Assembly: GCA_012718915.1 (NCBI GenBank)
Contig: JAAYBI010000049.1
Span: 1-64,000 of the forward strand
Source of the DNA: Clostridiaceae bacterium
GTDB taxonomy: Bacteria > Bacillota > Clostridia > Saccharofermentanales > Saccharofermentanaceae
Direction of reading: 5' to 3'
Length of the DNA stretch: 64,000 nt
How positions within the stretch are numbered: position 1 is the stretch's first letter; each line of letters opens with the position of its first letter. The notes under the pieces are model-generated. The model was not told the DNA's origin. It ran no database searches and saw only the letters and a list, made by a program, of their open reading frames with translations. The translations under genes were made by a program, and so were the position numbers. Positions 9,326 to 18,561 of this stretch are shown here, one piece after another.

Positions 9326-9426
9326 TTTAATTCTCCACTTTCTGTATCTAATATTTTCTGATGGTTTCATTCTACACTATTTCAATCGATCGATGATTGA
9401 AATCCATTTTACTTAGTCATTTTGCG

Positions 9427-9458
9427 AAAAAAAAACGACCGGTCTTGCCGGTCGTTAA
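9427..9458 (-). terminator. Rho-independent terminator after secG
   Basis: On the minus strand AACGACCGG, a short loop and CCGGTCGTT form a 9-bp stem followed by a run of eight or more T. It separates secG from rnr. Confidence 0.85.
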
Positions 9459-9481
9459 AGTGATTCGATAGATGACTCCTA

Positions 9482-9727
9482 TCAAATTCCGCCAACAGCC
9501 AGAATCCTGAATAAAAGTACCGTCAAAACCGCAAAAGCAATTGCGACTACTGTGGTGAAGAACTTCAACTTGTTCTCCATTGTACGTCCCTTCTCTTTTC
9601 CGAAAAAAGTATCCGCACCACCACCGATAACACCCAAACCCTTATCATTACCCTCCTGAGTAATAACCAGAGCGACTAAAGCTATACAAGAGAGAATATC
9701 CAGAACTACTATTATGTATGTGAACAT
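9482..9727 (-). CDS. secG: Preprotein translocase subunit SecG
   Basis: An 81-residue protein with two membrane segments (about 3-23 and 57-77) and the SecG loop pattern, here QEGNDKGLGVIGGGADTFFG followed by KEKGRT. SecG joins SecYE in the inner-membrane Sec translocon and helps SecA-driven export. GGAGG lies 9 bases before the ATG. As in many Firmicutes it is next to rnr. Confidence 0.93.
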   Translation of the reverse strand: MFTYIIVVLDILSCIALVALVITQEGNDKGLGVIGGGADTFFGKEKGRTMENKLKFFTTVVAIAFAVLTVLLFRILAVGGI

Positions 9728-9821
9728 GAAATCTGCCTCCGTTCAACCATGGATCTCCATGAATCCGTTAGATTTTATCATAGGGAGAAAGCGAGTGCAA
9801 GCCCTTTGATCTCCATATAGA

Positions 9822-12602
9822 TTAAGATTTGCCGGTTTTAAATATTTTAAAAATTTCGCCCGCCGCGAAGGGAATGATTGCCAATCCAATAATCGGAAGC
9901 CATGCAATCAAAGGCAATGGCAAATTCTTAAATACCGTATTCATGCCGGGGACGTAGATGACAAGAATCATCATAATGGCAGAAAATGCAACTGCAACGT
10001 TCATTGATCGATTCGAAAACAGTCCTAACTTGAAAATACTGACAAGTTCAGAACGAGCGCTAAACGCCCGAAACAGCTCAGCCATAATCAGCGTCGCAAA
10101 AGCCATCGTTCTGGAAAGCGCCAAACGATCAGGACTGTCTACAAAAAGCACATTCAAAGCGATAAAAAACGAAATCGCAACAGCTATAAAAATAGCAATA
10201 CTTTGCACCAAGATCGTAATTTTCATCTTGTTGTTAATAATGGCCTCCGATTTTTTACGCGGGAGCTGCTTCATTATTCCGGGTTCACCCTTTTCTCTCC
10301 CCAAAGCAAGCGCCGGAAAACTATCGGTCACGAGATTCAACCACAGAAGTTGGATGGCCGTTAGCGGTGCCACCGAAAGAAGCGGCGTACCGGTTTTGTT
10401 GAAAAAAGATACAGGAATCAGAGAGATAAAGAATATGATTAATATCTCGGCTACGTTACAAGACAACAGAAACCCGACGAATTTCTTTATGTTGCTATAG
10501 ATGATACGTCCCTCTTCGACCGCATCTACGATGGTAGCAAAATTGTCATCAGTTAATATCATGTCCGCCGAATTTTTCGCCACTTCAGTTCCTGTAATAC
10601 CCATGGCCACGCCGATGTCTGCGCTTTTCAGTGCCATTGCATCATTCACGCCATCACCGGTCATAGAAGCTATGTGTTGATTGTGCTTGAGTGCATTCAC
10701 GATTCGAACTTTGTGATCCGGAGATACTCGAGCATATACCCGTATCTTCTCACAAGCGATTTGCAAATCCTCGTCCGTCATCCGATCAAGATCTGCTCCG
10801 GATAGACTCTCGGAATCACCCTCGATCATTCCGAGGTCCTTTGCGATCGCAACCGCTGTATCTTTATAATCTCCGGTAATCATTACCGGCCGAATGCCGG
10901 CATCTTTACAGACGCGAATTGCGTCTTTTACTTCCGTCCTTGCCGGATCAATCATTCCTACCAAGCCCATAAATACAAGGTCGTTTTCATGGGAAAAATC
11001 AGCGACAACCGACAAATCGTGCACACGATAGGCAAAAGCGAGCACTCGAAGCGCTTGTGTCGCTAATCCGTGATTAACTTCTTCAATCGCAGAACGAACT
11101 TCGTCTTTCATTTCTATAGCATGATTGCCATCGAAATAATGGGTACAACGATCCAAAATAATATCCGGAGCACCCTTTGTGAAAGAGATGATTGAATCTT
11201 TTTCGATATTGCTATGATAGGTTGTCATCATTTTCCGCTCAGAATCAAAAGGCAATTCCGTCACTCTGGTGTATTGCACATTGACGTGTTCCTTGTCATA
11301 TCCGGCTTTCGCAGCCATGGCAACCAGAGAGCCTTCCGTAGGATCCCCGATACATGTATACCGATTATCTTCAGTTTTCTTAATTGTTGCATCATTACAA
11401 AGTACCGAAGAAAGTACCAATCGACTTATCTCCGGATGATCTTTGTTGTATGTTACTTTGCTCTGATCGTCTGAGGTAGTTTTCGACAGAGAGATTACAC
11501 CTTCAGGAGCATAGCCAATGCCCGATACATCGAACATATCTTGTCCATTAAATATCGACTTCACGGTCATTTCGTTTTGAGTTAACGTTCCCGTCTTGTC
11601 CGAACAAATCACATCCACACAACCCAGAGTTTCAACGGCAAGAAGTTTTCGGACAATTGCATTGCGCGCTGCCATTCGAGTCATGCCAATTGCCAAGACG
11701 ATAGTTACAACAGCCGCCAATCCCTCAGGAATGGCTGCAACCGCAAGACTGATGGCAATCATTAAACTTTCTTCCCAAGGAGTGTTCTGGAAAAATACAT
11801 CTACGACAAAGACAACAAGACACACCGCCAAGCATACAAGACCCAATACTTTGCCTAAGCCGTTCAAATTTTTCTGTAGCGGAGTCTGCTCATTGTCAAT
11901 GGACTTCAGTCTCGTTGCAATCTGACCCAATTCTGAATTCGCGCCGGTCAATGTCACAACGCCTTTTCCGCGCCCGTATGTCACAGCAGTTCCCATGTAA
12001 AGCATGTTTTCACGATCGCCGATTCCGGTGTCGTCGGCAAGCAACACATCCGGATTCTTTTCGACCGGAACCGATTCTCCCGTCAGGGATGACTCATCAA
12101 CCTTCAATGTTTGTTGCGAATATAAACGCAAATCCGCGGCAATCATATCACCGGCTTCAAGTATGACCACGTCTCCGGGGACCAGTTGCTCAGATGGAAT
12201 TAAGCTGATTTCACCGTCCAGGATTACTTTTGTTTGTGGAGAGCTCATTTTTTTGAGCGCCGCGAGAGCCTGATCCGCTTTCCCTTCCTGATATACACCA
12301 AGAATCGCATTGACCATAACGATTGCCATGATGACTAATACATCAATCCAACCCTCAAGACCGCCTTCCCTGAGCGCCATAAAAGCCGATAAAACGGCTG
12401 CTGCAATCAATATCAGAACCATAGGATCTGCAAACTGCAGCAAGAAACGCTTCCAAAGCGGCACTTTTTCGTCTTCGCCGAGTTGGTTCAATCCATAAGT
12501 CATCAATCGTCGTTGTGCTTCTTGCGGTGACAGACCTTTATCAATATTGGTATCCAGTTCCTTAAGAACGGAATCCTTATTCATCGTATGGCTATTTCTC
12601 AT
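9822..12602 (-). CDS. Calcium-type P-type ATPase (PMCA/SERCA-like, P2)
   Basis: A 926-residue P-type ATPase. Visible in order are the N-terminal cation-ATPase domain, the actuator TGES motif (DESSLTGESVPVEK), the TM4 ion site PEGLAAVV, the phosphorylation site DKTGTLT near residue 333, KGAPD of the nucleotide domain, and the hinge GDGVNDAMALKSADIGVAMG, then six C-terminal membrane segments. IPEGL in TM4 and NLVTDSFPALALG in TM6 point to calcium export. The ATG at 12602 is 6 bases after GGAGG. It seems to be a single-gene unit; no regulator is adjacent. Confidence 0.9.
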   Translation of the reverse strand: MRNSHTMNKDSVLKELDTNIDKGLSPQEAQRRLMTYGLNQLGEDEKVPLWKRFLLQFADPMVLILIAAAVLSAFMALREGGLEGWIDVLVIMAIVMVNAILGVYQEGKADQALAALKKMSSPQTKVILDGEISLIPSEQLVPGDVVILEAGDMIAADLRLYSQQTLKVDESSLTGESVPVEKNPDVLLADDTGIGDRENMLYMGTAVTYGRGKGVVTLTGANSELGQIATRLKSIDNEQTPLQKNLNGLGKVLGLVCLAVCLVVFVVDVFFQNTPWEESLMIAISLAVAAIPEGLAAVVTIVLAIGMTRMAARNAIVRKLLAVETLGCVDVICSDKTGTLTQNEMTVKSIFNGQDMFDVSGIGYAPEGVISLSKTTSDDQSKVTYNKDHPEISRLVLSSVLCNDATIKKTEDNRYTCIGDPTEGSLVAMAAKAGYDKEHVNVQYTRVTELPFDSERKMMTTYHSNIEKDSIISFTKGAPDIILDRCTHYFDGNHAIEMKDEVRSAIEEVNHGLATQALRVLAFAYRVHDLSVVADFSHENDLVFMGLVGMIDPARTEVKDAIRVCKDAGIRPVMITGDYKDTAVAIAKDLGMIEGDSESLSGADLDRMTDEDLQIACEKIRVYARVSPDHKVRIVNALKHNQHIASMTGDGVNDAMALKSADIGVAMGITGTEVAKNSADMILTDDNFATIVDAVEEGRIIYSNIKKFVGFLLSCNVAEILIIFFISLIPVSFFNKTGTPLLSVAPLTAIQLLWLNLVTDSFPALALGREKGEPGIMKQLPRKKSEAIINNKMKITILVQSIAIFIAVAISFFIALNVLFVDSPDRLALSRTMAFATLIMAELFRAFSARSELVSIFKLGLFSNRSMNVAVAFSAIMMILVIYVPGMNTVFKNLPLPLIAWLPIIGLAIIPFAAGEIFKIFKTGKS

Positions 12603-12810
12603 CCTTGACCTCCAAGTATTAACTACAATTATTCGTAACCTTGTTAATATAACATCATATCGCGAAAAATTCTAGGAATTGAAGTGACAAAATGTTTGTT
12701 TATCTTATAAATGTCATATATATACTACAACTGATTCCGCCTGAATATTTCTTCGGCAACAACATATCGTTTTGCACATACGCAAAATGTTTCAAAGAAA
12801 AAATCCACAA

Positions 12811-12837
12811 ACAAAAACCCACCCGTTCAGGGTGGGT
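12811..12837 (-). terminator. Terminator of the tRNA-Val/Asp/Phe operon
   Basis: Minus-strand stem ACCCACCC with GGGTGGGT (8 bp, loop of 5) followed by a short T-run, just past the CCA of tRNA-Phe. Confidence 0.88.
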
Positions 12838-12839
12838 CA

Positions 12840-12915
12840 TGGTGCCCAGAGTCGGAATCGAACCAACGACACGAGGATTTTCAGTCCACTGCTCTACCGA
12901 CTGAGCTATCTGGGC
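12840..12915 (-). tRNA. tRNA-Phe (GAA)
   Basis: A full cloverleaf is readable on the minus strand: acceptor GCCCAGA pairs with TCTGGGC, the anticodon loop is CTGAAAA (GAA), the T-loop is GGTTCGATTCC, and CCA is encoded at 12840-12842. Last gene of a three-tRNA operon. Confidence 0.95.
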
Positions 12916-12921
12916 AAACAA

Positions 12922-12946
12922 TTGCCGGTCCTTTCGGACCGGTATT
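12922..12946 (-). other. Stem-loop between tRNA-Asp and tRNA-Phe
   Basis: ACCGGTCC and GGACCGG(C) form an 8-bp stem with a four- to five-base loop in the short spacer of the tRNA operon. There is no T-run, so it is not a normal terminator; it may guide tRNA processing. Confidence 0.5.
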
Positions 12947-12947
12947 G

Positions 12948-13024
12948 TGGCGACGCAGAAGGGGCTCGAACCCTCGACCTCCAGCGTGACAGGCTGGCAT
13001 TCTAACCAACTGAACTACTGCGCC
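12948..13024 (-). tRNA. tRNA-Asp (GTC)
   Basis: Cloverleaf with acceptor GGCGCAG paired to CTGCGTC (one G-T), anticodon loop CTGTCAC (GTC), T-loop GGTTCGAGCCC and encoded CCA at 12948-12950. Confidence 0.95.
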
Positions 13025-13029
13025 ATTTA

Positions 13030-13105
13030 TGGTGGGAACAACAGGGCTCGAACCTGTGACCCTCTGCTTGTAAGGCAGATGCTCTCCCAGCTGAGCTATG
13101 CTCCC
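13030..13105 (-). tRNA. tRNA-Val (TAC)
   Basis: Cloverleaf with acceptor GGGAGCA, anticodon loop CTTACAA (TAC), T-loop GGTTCGAGCCC and encoded CCA at 13030-13032. First gene of the tRNA operon. Confidence 0.95.
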
Positions 13106-13143
13106 GTTCCATCAACTGGACCGCGCTCTCAAGCGCAATTGGA

Positions 13144-13173
13144 AGTATACTTGATTGACTGTGTCTTTGTCAA
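13144..13173 (-). promoter_or_regulatory. Promoter of the tRNA-Val/Asp/Phe operon
   Basis: TTGACA (13168-13173) and TATACT (13144-13149) on the minus strand, spacer 18. The -10 is about 40 bases before tRNA-Val. Confidence 0.82.
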
Positions 13174-13205
13174 TAATACTTTTTCAAATCATCGAAATAA
13201 TTTTA

Positions 13206-14024
13206 TTAAGGCTCTTTGAAAGGAAGTTGAGGCGAAATTCTAAAAAGCCTCAATGCATTATTATACGTGACATCAGCCATTTTATCCGGACTAAGGCCCT
13301 TGATTTCTGCCACTTTTTCCAAGACATACCTCACATATGCCGGCTCATTACGCTTTCCTCGATGAGGGACCGGAGTCAGATATGGGCTGTCTGTCTCGAT
13401 AAGTATTTTATCTATAGGAACCGAAGCGATAATCTCGGGCGCATGACGGTTATTTTTAAACGTGACGGGTCCATCAAAGCCAATACAAAATCCCATCTTA
13501 ACCAGAATTCGAGCTGTCTCGACACTTCCGGAGAAACAATGAATTACACCTCTGTCTTCTGAGGCGCCAGCCCCAAAAAAATCTATAAGTATATCAAGCG
13601 TATCCTTTGTCGCCTCGCGCTCATGTATAATGACAGGCAATTTATAATCTGCTGCGATTTCAAGCTGGCTTTTGAATACATCGCGTTGCGTCTCTCTGGG
13701 AGAAAGGTCGTAGTGATAATCCAGTCCAATCTCTCCTACCGCAACGATTCGATTCTCCACCGAAGCATCAAGAAGGTTTCTCAAAGCAAGCTCGGAGTCT
13801 AAATCGAAGGATTTAGCTTCATGGGGATGAACACCGACGGAACAGTATAAATTCAACCGGTGAGACGCATGCTTCCCGATAAGCGCAACGGAGCGAAGAG
13901 ATTCATCGACATCTGCTGTTGCCAACAATACAGAACGAACGCCCGCATCATATGCACGATCTAATACTTCATCTATGTCATCAAAACGCGAGTCCGTTAA
14001 GTGCGCATGTGTATCAAACAGCAT
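13206..14024 (-). CDS. tatD: TatD family metal-dependent deoxyribonuclease
   Basis: A 272-residue TIM-barrel hydrolase. It opens with DTHAHL (metal-binding histidines), has GEIGLDYHYD with the metal glutamate, HEREA, IHCFSG and the late ETDSPYL aspartate. TatD proteins are 3'-5' DNA exonucleases linked to repair. The start overlaps the metG stop as TGATG, as in the metS-yabD pair of Bacillus. It ends the long minus-strand block that begins near 25.6 kb. Confidence 0.93.
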   Translation of the reverse strand: MLFDTHAHLTDSRFDDIDEVLDRAYDAGVRSVLLATADVDESLRSVALIGKHASHRLNLYCSVGVHPHEAKSFDLDSELALRNLLDASVENRIVAVGEIGLDYHYDLSPRETQRDVFKSQLEIAADYKLPVIIHEREATKDTLDILIDFFGAGASEDRGVIHCFSGSVETARILVKMGFCIGFDGPVTFKNNRHAPEIIASVPIDKILIETDSPYLTPVPHRGKRNEPAYVRYVLEKVAEIKGLSPDKMADVTYNNALRLFRISPQLPFKEP

Positions 14025-15988
14025 CAGCAGACCTCATCCCCCGGCTCTGAATCTGAAGATATTCCGGCCAAACGATATCCGTCTTTGGTATCCGCAGATA
14101 GTATCATGCCATGCGATAAGATTCCCCTGATTTTCTTGGGCTCGAGATTAGCCAATAGAAGTACGTCTTTGCCAACCAACTCATCCGGATTGTAATATTC
14201 TGCGATTCCTGACAGAACGCGACGTTGGCCTTGACCGTCATCCAGGATGAAATCCAACAATTTGTCTGCCTTAGGAACTTTTTGGCAGCTGATGACCCTG
14301 GCAACTCGAATATCGAGCTTTGCAAAGTCATCATACTGAATGGATTGCTTGAATGGCTTTGTAACATTTTCTGATAATACTTCTTTTTCAGGCTGAGGTT
14401 TCGTCGTTTGATTGATCGAAAATATTGCCGATAGCTCTTCCAATTCTTTATCTATGTCAAAACGAGGGAAAAGAATATCCCCTTTACTCACACGACAAGA
14501 CCGCGACAATACATCCATTTCATCACTTCTGTTCCATTCCGTCATGGACTCATCTGCACCGATTTGTCGCCAGACCTCAGGCATAGTATTTGGCATCACT
14601 GGATTCAATAGTACGCTGACTATACGAATGGCATCAAGCAAACGGTATAAGACGGTAGCTAATCTTACTCTGGATGAGTCATCTTTTGCCAGAACCCAGG
14701 GCGCTGTCTCGTCGATGTACTTGTTTGCTCTGGAAATAACCTTGAAAATCTCGGCCAGCGCCGCAGAAATATGAAGCGACTCGTAATTTTTTTCTACGAA
14801 AGGCCTCAGCGCCGAGAGCATACTCGTCAGCTCATCATCAATGGGCTTCGGTTCGCGATCGGGCGGCAGTTGGCCGTCGAAATATTTGATGACCATTGCA
14901 ACGGTTCTCGAAACCAAATTCCCTAAGTCATTCGATAAATCGCTGTTGACACGTGTCAGCATCATTTCATTCGTAAATGGACAATCAGCTCCAAACGGCA
15001 TTTCTCTAAGCAAATGATACCTCAGCGCATCAACACCATATCGATCTGCCAAAATAAACGGATCGATAACGTTACCCGTAGATTTACCCATTTTTGCCCC
15101 ACTGAATGTGATCCATCCGTGACCGTATATTTTTTGGGGCAAAGGCAAATCCAGGGCCATCATCATCGCCGGCCAAATAATTGAGTGAAAACGAACGATT
15201 TCTTTGGCCATGACATGAACATCTGCCGGCCAATAATGATCAAAATCGTTATACGTATTATTCATATATCCCAAGGCGGTAATGTAGTTTGAGAGAGCAT
15301 CAATCCATACATACACAACGTGTCCGGGATCAAAAGTAACCGGAACGCCCCAAGTAAAGCTTGTACGCGAGACACACAAGTCCTCTAATCCGGGCTTAAT
15401 GAAATTATTAATCATTTCGTTGACTCGACTCTTCGGCTCAAGGAATCCGCGTTCCTCATCAGACAATAGCGCTTCGAGTCGATCCGCAAATGCAGAAAGC
15501 TTGAAAAAATATGCCTCCTCTTTGGCATCACTTACATCTCTTCCACAATCCGGACATTTTCCTTCAACCAACTGACTGTCCGTCCAAAAGGATTCACAGG
15601 GCGTGCAATACTTTCCTGAATACTCACCTTTGTATATAAAACCCTTCTCATAAAGGGCAACGAAAATGTTCTGAACACTCTGAACATGATAGTCATCTGT
15701 TGTCCGAATAAATCGATCGTATGTTATGCCGATACGATTCCAGAGTTTCTGAAAGTTCGCAACATATTCATCAACGTACGCCTTTGGAGTGATGCCCATC
15801 TCCTGGGCTTTTTTTTCGATTTTTTGACCGTGCTCATCCGTGCCGGTCAAGAACATGACATCAAAGCCCTTCATTCTCTTGTATCGAGAGACCACGTCAC
15901 AAGCTAAAGTAGTGTAACAATGACCAATATGCGGATTTCCGGACGGATAATAAATCGGCGTCGTGATGTAGAATTTTTTTGAAGACAT
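14024..15988 (-). CDS. metG: Methionine-tRNA ligase
   Basis: Class I methionyl-tRNA synthetase of 654 residues, the long form. HIGH is seen in PSGNPHIGHCYTT, the zinc-binding CTPC and CPDC pairs lie near residues 127-147, the second signature is KMGKSTG near residue 298, and the anticodon-binding domain follows. Residues about 545-654 are a C-terminal tRNA-binding (EMAP/Arc1p) domain beginning DDFAKLDIRVARV. The ATG at 15988 is 8 bases after GGGAG; a frame two codons longer has worse spacing. tatD follows with overlapping codons. Confidence 0.94.
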   Translation of the reverse strand: MSSKKFYITTPIYYPSGNPHIGHCYTTLACDVVSRYKRMKGFDVMFLTGTDEHGQKIEKKAQEMGITPKAYVDEYVANFQKLWNRIGITYDRFIRTTDDYHVQSVQNIFVALYEKGFIYKGEYSGKYCTPCESFWTDSQLVEGKCPDCGRDVSDAKEEAYFFKLSAFADRLEALLSDEERGFLEPKSRVNEMINNFIKPGLEDLCVSRTSFTWGVPVTFDPGHVVYVWIDALSNYITALGYMNNTYNDFDHYWPADVHVMAKEIVRFHSIIWPAMMMALDLPLPQKIYGHGWITFSGAKMGKSTGNVIDPFILADRYGVDALRYHLLREMPFGADCPFTNEMMLTRVNSDLSNDLGNLVSRTVAMVIKYFDGQLPPDREPKPIDDELTSMLSALRPFVEKNYESLHISAALAEIFKVISRANKYIDETAPWVLAKDDSSRVRLATVLYRLLDAIRIVSVLLNPVMPNTMPEVWRQIGADESMTEWNRSDEMDVLSRSCRVSKGDILFPRFDIDKELEELSAIFSINQTTKPQPEKEVLSENVTKPFKQSIQYDDFAKLDIRVARVISCQKVPKADKLLDFILDDGQGQRRVLSGIAEYYNPDELVGKDVLLLANLEPKKIRGILSHGMILSADTKDGYRLAGISSDSEPGDEVC

Positions 15989-16061
15989 ATTCATTGCTCC
16001 CTTACGTTGCTCTGGATTAAGACATAATTATAATCAAAAAGGGAAGCAGTGACAAACTGAT

Positions 16062-18554
16062 TTAGGATTTGGTCGATTTTTTCTTGAAAAAACGTGATTC
16101 GAAGTCTTTTGGGCTCATCGGCCTTCCAAAATAGTAACCTTGAAGTAAATCTGCATTGAGCGCTTTTACCGACTGAGCCTTATCCTTATCTTCGACACCT
16201 TCAACGCAAACAGTTTTAGAAATACTGTGCGCCAGCAAAACGATCGCCGAAATAAAGGATCGATTAAAACGATCATTGTGTATGTCTTCAATAAATGCCC
16301 GGTCAATTTTTATCTCATCGATCGGCAATTCTCGCAAGTAATTCAACGAAGAATATCCCGTACCGAAATCATCCAACGCAATTTTGATTCCTTCTTTTCG
16401 CAAGCGTATGAGATTTTGGCGACATGTCGCTATGCTACGCATCAAGGAGGTTTCGGTTATTTCCAAGATAATATTGCCGGCATTAACAGAATATTTTTGC
16501 AATAGAGACAGAACCGATTCCGCATAATTGGGCTTAGCCAGATCTTCTGCTGTGACATTAACATGAACGAAAAAATCATTCTTGACACCGGCATCCAGCC
16601 ATTGACCACACTGGCTGATCGCCGTCTCAAGAATCCAGCGCCCGATCGCATCCATCTGTCCTGTCGCCTCAAGCGCCGCTATGACTTTCTCCGGTCGAAC
16701 TTCATCGTTTCCGGGTGTTTTCCATCGTAACAAGGCCTCTGCACCATCAACTTCTCCCGTTGTAGCATTAACAAGCGGTTGATAGAATACGTAGAAACTA
16801 TCCTTGCCGTTCCGAATCGATCTTGAGAGCTGAAATTCAAAGTCCAGACGCTCTTTAAGTTCGCGCTTATCGGTCGGGCAGAAAATGGCGTGCTTTTTTC
16901 TGTTATCTTGCTTGACTTTATGAAGTGTGATTTCCGCATTAACAAGTAACTCATCCGCAGAATTTCCGGAAGACGGGAAGAGTGCCGCACTCATCGAAAA
17001 CGAGACAAAGACAGCGTCCTTACCCACAACAACCGGATGAATTGCCTCTTCTTGCATAAACTCCATGAATCTTTCAATCTGGACCCGAGTAGCATGCGCC
17101 CAGAGCATTGCATAGGTGTCGATTCCGATGTGATAAAGTTCTGCGCCGCTCGGCAAGCGATCCTGCAGCATTTTACTCAAGGAAAGCAATATTTCGTCAC
17201 CGGTATTTCTTCCGAAACGGTCGTTGTAGGTATGGAATCCTTTTATGTCAAAAAGAATGACCGCCGCCGACAACACATTGCGATCGTGGATGACCTTTTC
17301 GGTATCTAAGAGCAATCGACCTCTTGTCGGCAAACCGCTAATCTCATGAAGATAGTTTGTTTTTTCGACCAGTTCACGCACTTCGTTCATGCTGGATAAA
17401 TCAAAAATAGTACCGACTAACATGGTGGTCTGCATACTTGAGTCGTAAAAAGCCTTACCTCGACTTGCAAGCCATACTCTTTTTCCATCTGCGCGCTGGA
17501 CTCGAAACTCAACAGAGTATCGATCTGTTCGTCCTTCTATAACTTGTTCGATCGGTTCGCGAAAACGATGTCTGTCTTCTGCGATAACGTACCCGGTCAA
17601 AATCGCCATAAGATCGCCACGAATTTCGAGATCGGCATCAGGGAAAATCTGTCGAAGATTTTCGGAAAAAACGAGTTCATTTCTCTTAAGGTCGGCAGTA
17701 TATACAATTGCGGATGTACCTTCAATAATATTTTTTTGAAGATAATCGGCTTTCATCTTGTCGGTAATATCAATAAGAAGTCCCGTAATATAACGGGTTG
17801 TTCCGGTAGAATCAAAATCAGAGGCCCCATAGGCATGAACCCATATTTCTCCGCGCGTCGGAGATAAAAACCGAAAATCACCGGACAAAAGCGGCGTCTT
17901 GCGTTGCAAAAATGATTCCATACTTTTTACAAATACGGCGTGATCATCCGGATGAATAATCTTTAGAATTTCGGAAGATGCATGTTCTATATAGTGACGC
18001 TTGAGGTCCAATGCTTCCATCATATACGTATTAATGTAACAAATATCGGTAATTGAATCATAATGATATACGAACGCAGAAATACCATCGGACATCAGTT
18101 GAGACAAAATGCGATCAGACATGGATTTACTCTTATCGATCAATAAGCCAAAAGCATAATTATTCTTCTCAAAATTAACATTCTTGATGAGAACCTTGAC
18201 CCACAACGTCTCTTCAAAGTTTTTACAAATAGCATGTTCGAAATTGACCACCGGAAGTTTCTTTTTGGAAAGAATTGCCATCGCATTCATGTATTCTGAC
18301 AATGTCCGGGATCGCTCCTTTTCCGGAAAATACTGCGCGTAAGCTTCTATGAGCATATCCTGAGAAGCCACTTTCCCGATGACATCCTGCATTCCGGAGG
18401 AGAATAATACTCTCTCCTCATCGTAATCCATTATAAAGTACGAAAACGCCAGTTCATCAATCAACTCTTGCAAACCAGATTGACTTACGATTTCAGGTAG
18501 TATAATTTCCAGATGACTGAGCATCGAGTCATTGTCTTCATCAAACAAGTTCAT
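16062..18554 (-). CDS. PAS-GGDEF(degenerate)-EAL protein, probable c-di-GMP phosphodiesterase
   Basis: About 830 residues with no membrane segment. Three PAS-like domains fill residues about 20-400 (typical ends GLLIDITDK and GTIFDLS). A GGDEF domain follows (about 400-560), but its signature site reads GIDTY in place of GGDEF, so cyclase activity is unlikely. The EAL domain (about 575-825) keeps EALLRW, the Asn of VHVNVT, the Glu of ILEITET, DDFGTGYSSL, KIDR, VEGVE and LQGYYFG, so it should hydrolyse c-di-GMP. The ATG at 18554 follows GTG and a very close GGAG; an internal Met 11 codons on is possible. It sits between rsmI and metG, an unusual place for such a gene. Confidence 0.88.
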   Translation of the reverse strand: MNLFDEDNDSMLSHLEIILPEIVSQSGLQELIDELAFSYFIMDYDEERVLFSSGMQDVIGKVASQDMLIEAYAQYFPEKERSRTLSEYMNAMAILSKKKLPVVNFEHAICKNFEETLWVKVLIKNVNFEKNNYAFGLLIDKSKSMSDRILSQLMSDGISAFVYHYDSITDICYINTYMMEALDLKRHYIEHASSEILKIIHPDDHAVFVKSMESFLQRKTPLLSGDFRFLSPTRGEIWVHAYGASDFDSTGTTRYITGLLIDITDKMKADYLQKNIIEGTSAIVYTADLKRNELVFSENLRQIFPDADLEIRGDLMAILTGYVIAEDRHRFREPIEQVIEGRTDRYSVEFRVQRADGKRVWLASRGKAFYDSSMQTTMLVGTIFDLSSMNEVRELVEKTNYLHEISGLPTRGRLLLDTEKVIHDRNVLSAAVILFDIKGFHTYNDRFGRNTGDEILLSLSKMLQDRLPSGAELYHIGIDTYAMLWAHATRVQIERFMEFMQEEAIHPVVVGKDAVFVSFSMSAALFPSSGNSADELLVNAEITLHKVKQDNRKKHAIFCPTDKRELKERLDFEFQLSRSIRNGKDSFYVFYQPLVNATTGEVDGAEALLRWKTPGNDEVRPEKVIAALEATGQMDAIGRWILETAISQCGQWLDAGVKNDFFVHVNVTAEDLAKPNYAESVLSLLQKYSVNAGNIILEITETSLMRSIATCRQNLIRLRKEGIKIALDDFGTGYSSLNYLRELPIDEIKIDRAFIEDIHNDRFNRSFISAIVLLAHSISKTVCVEGVEDKDKAQSVKALNADLLQGYYFGRPMSPKDFESRFFKKKSTKS

Positions 18555-18561
18555 CACTCCG

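Noticed and set aside
9958-10500. 180-codon plus-strand frame inside the P-ATPase gene
   Set aside because: Antisense shadow of membrane segments, no ribosome site.
12692-13219. Several open frames across the tRNA operon
   Set aside because: They read through three well-formed tRNA genes and are not protein-coding.
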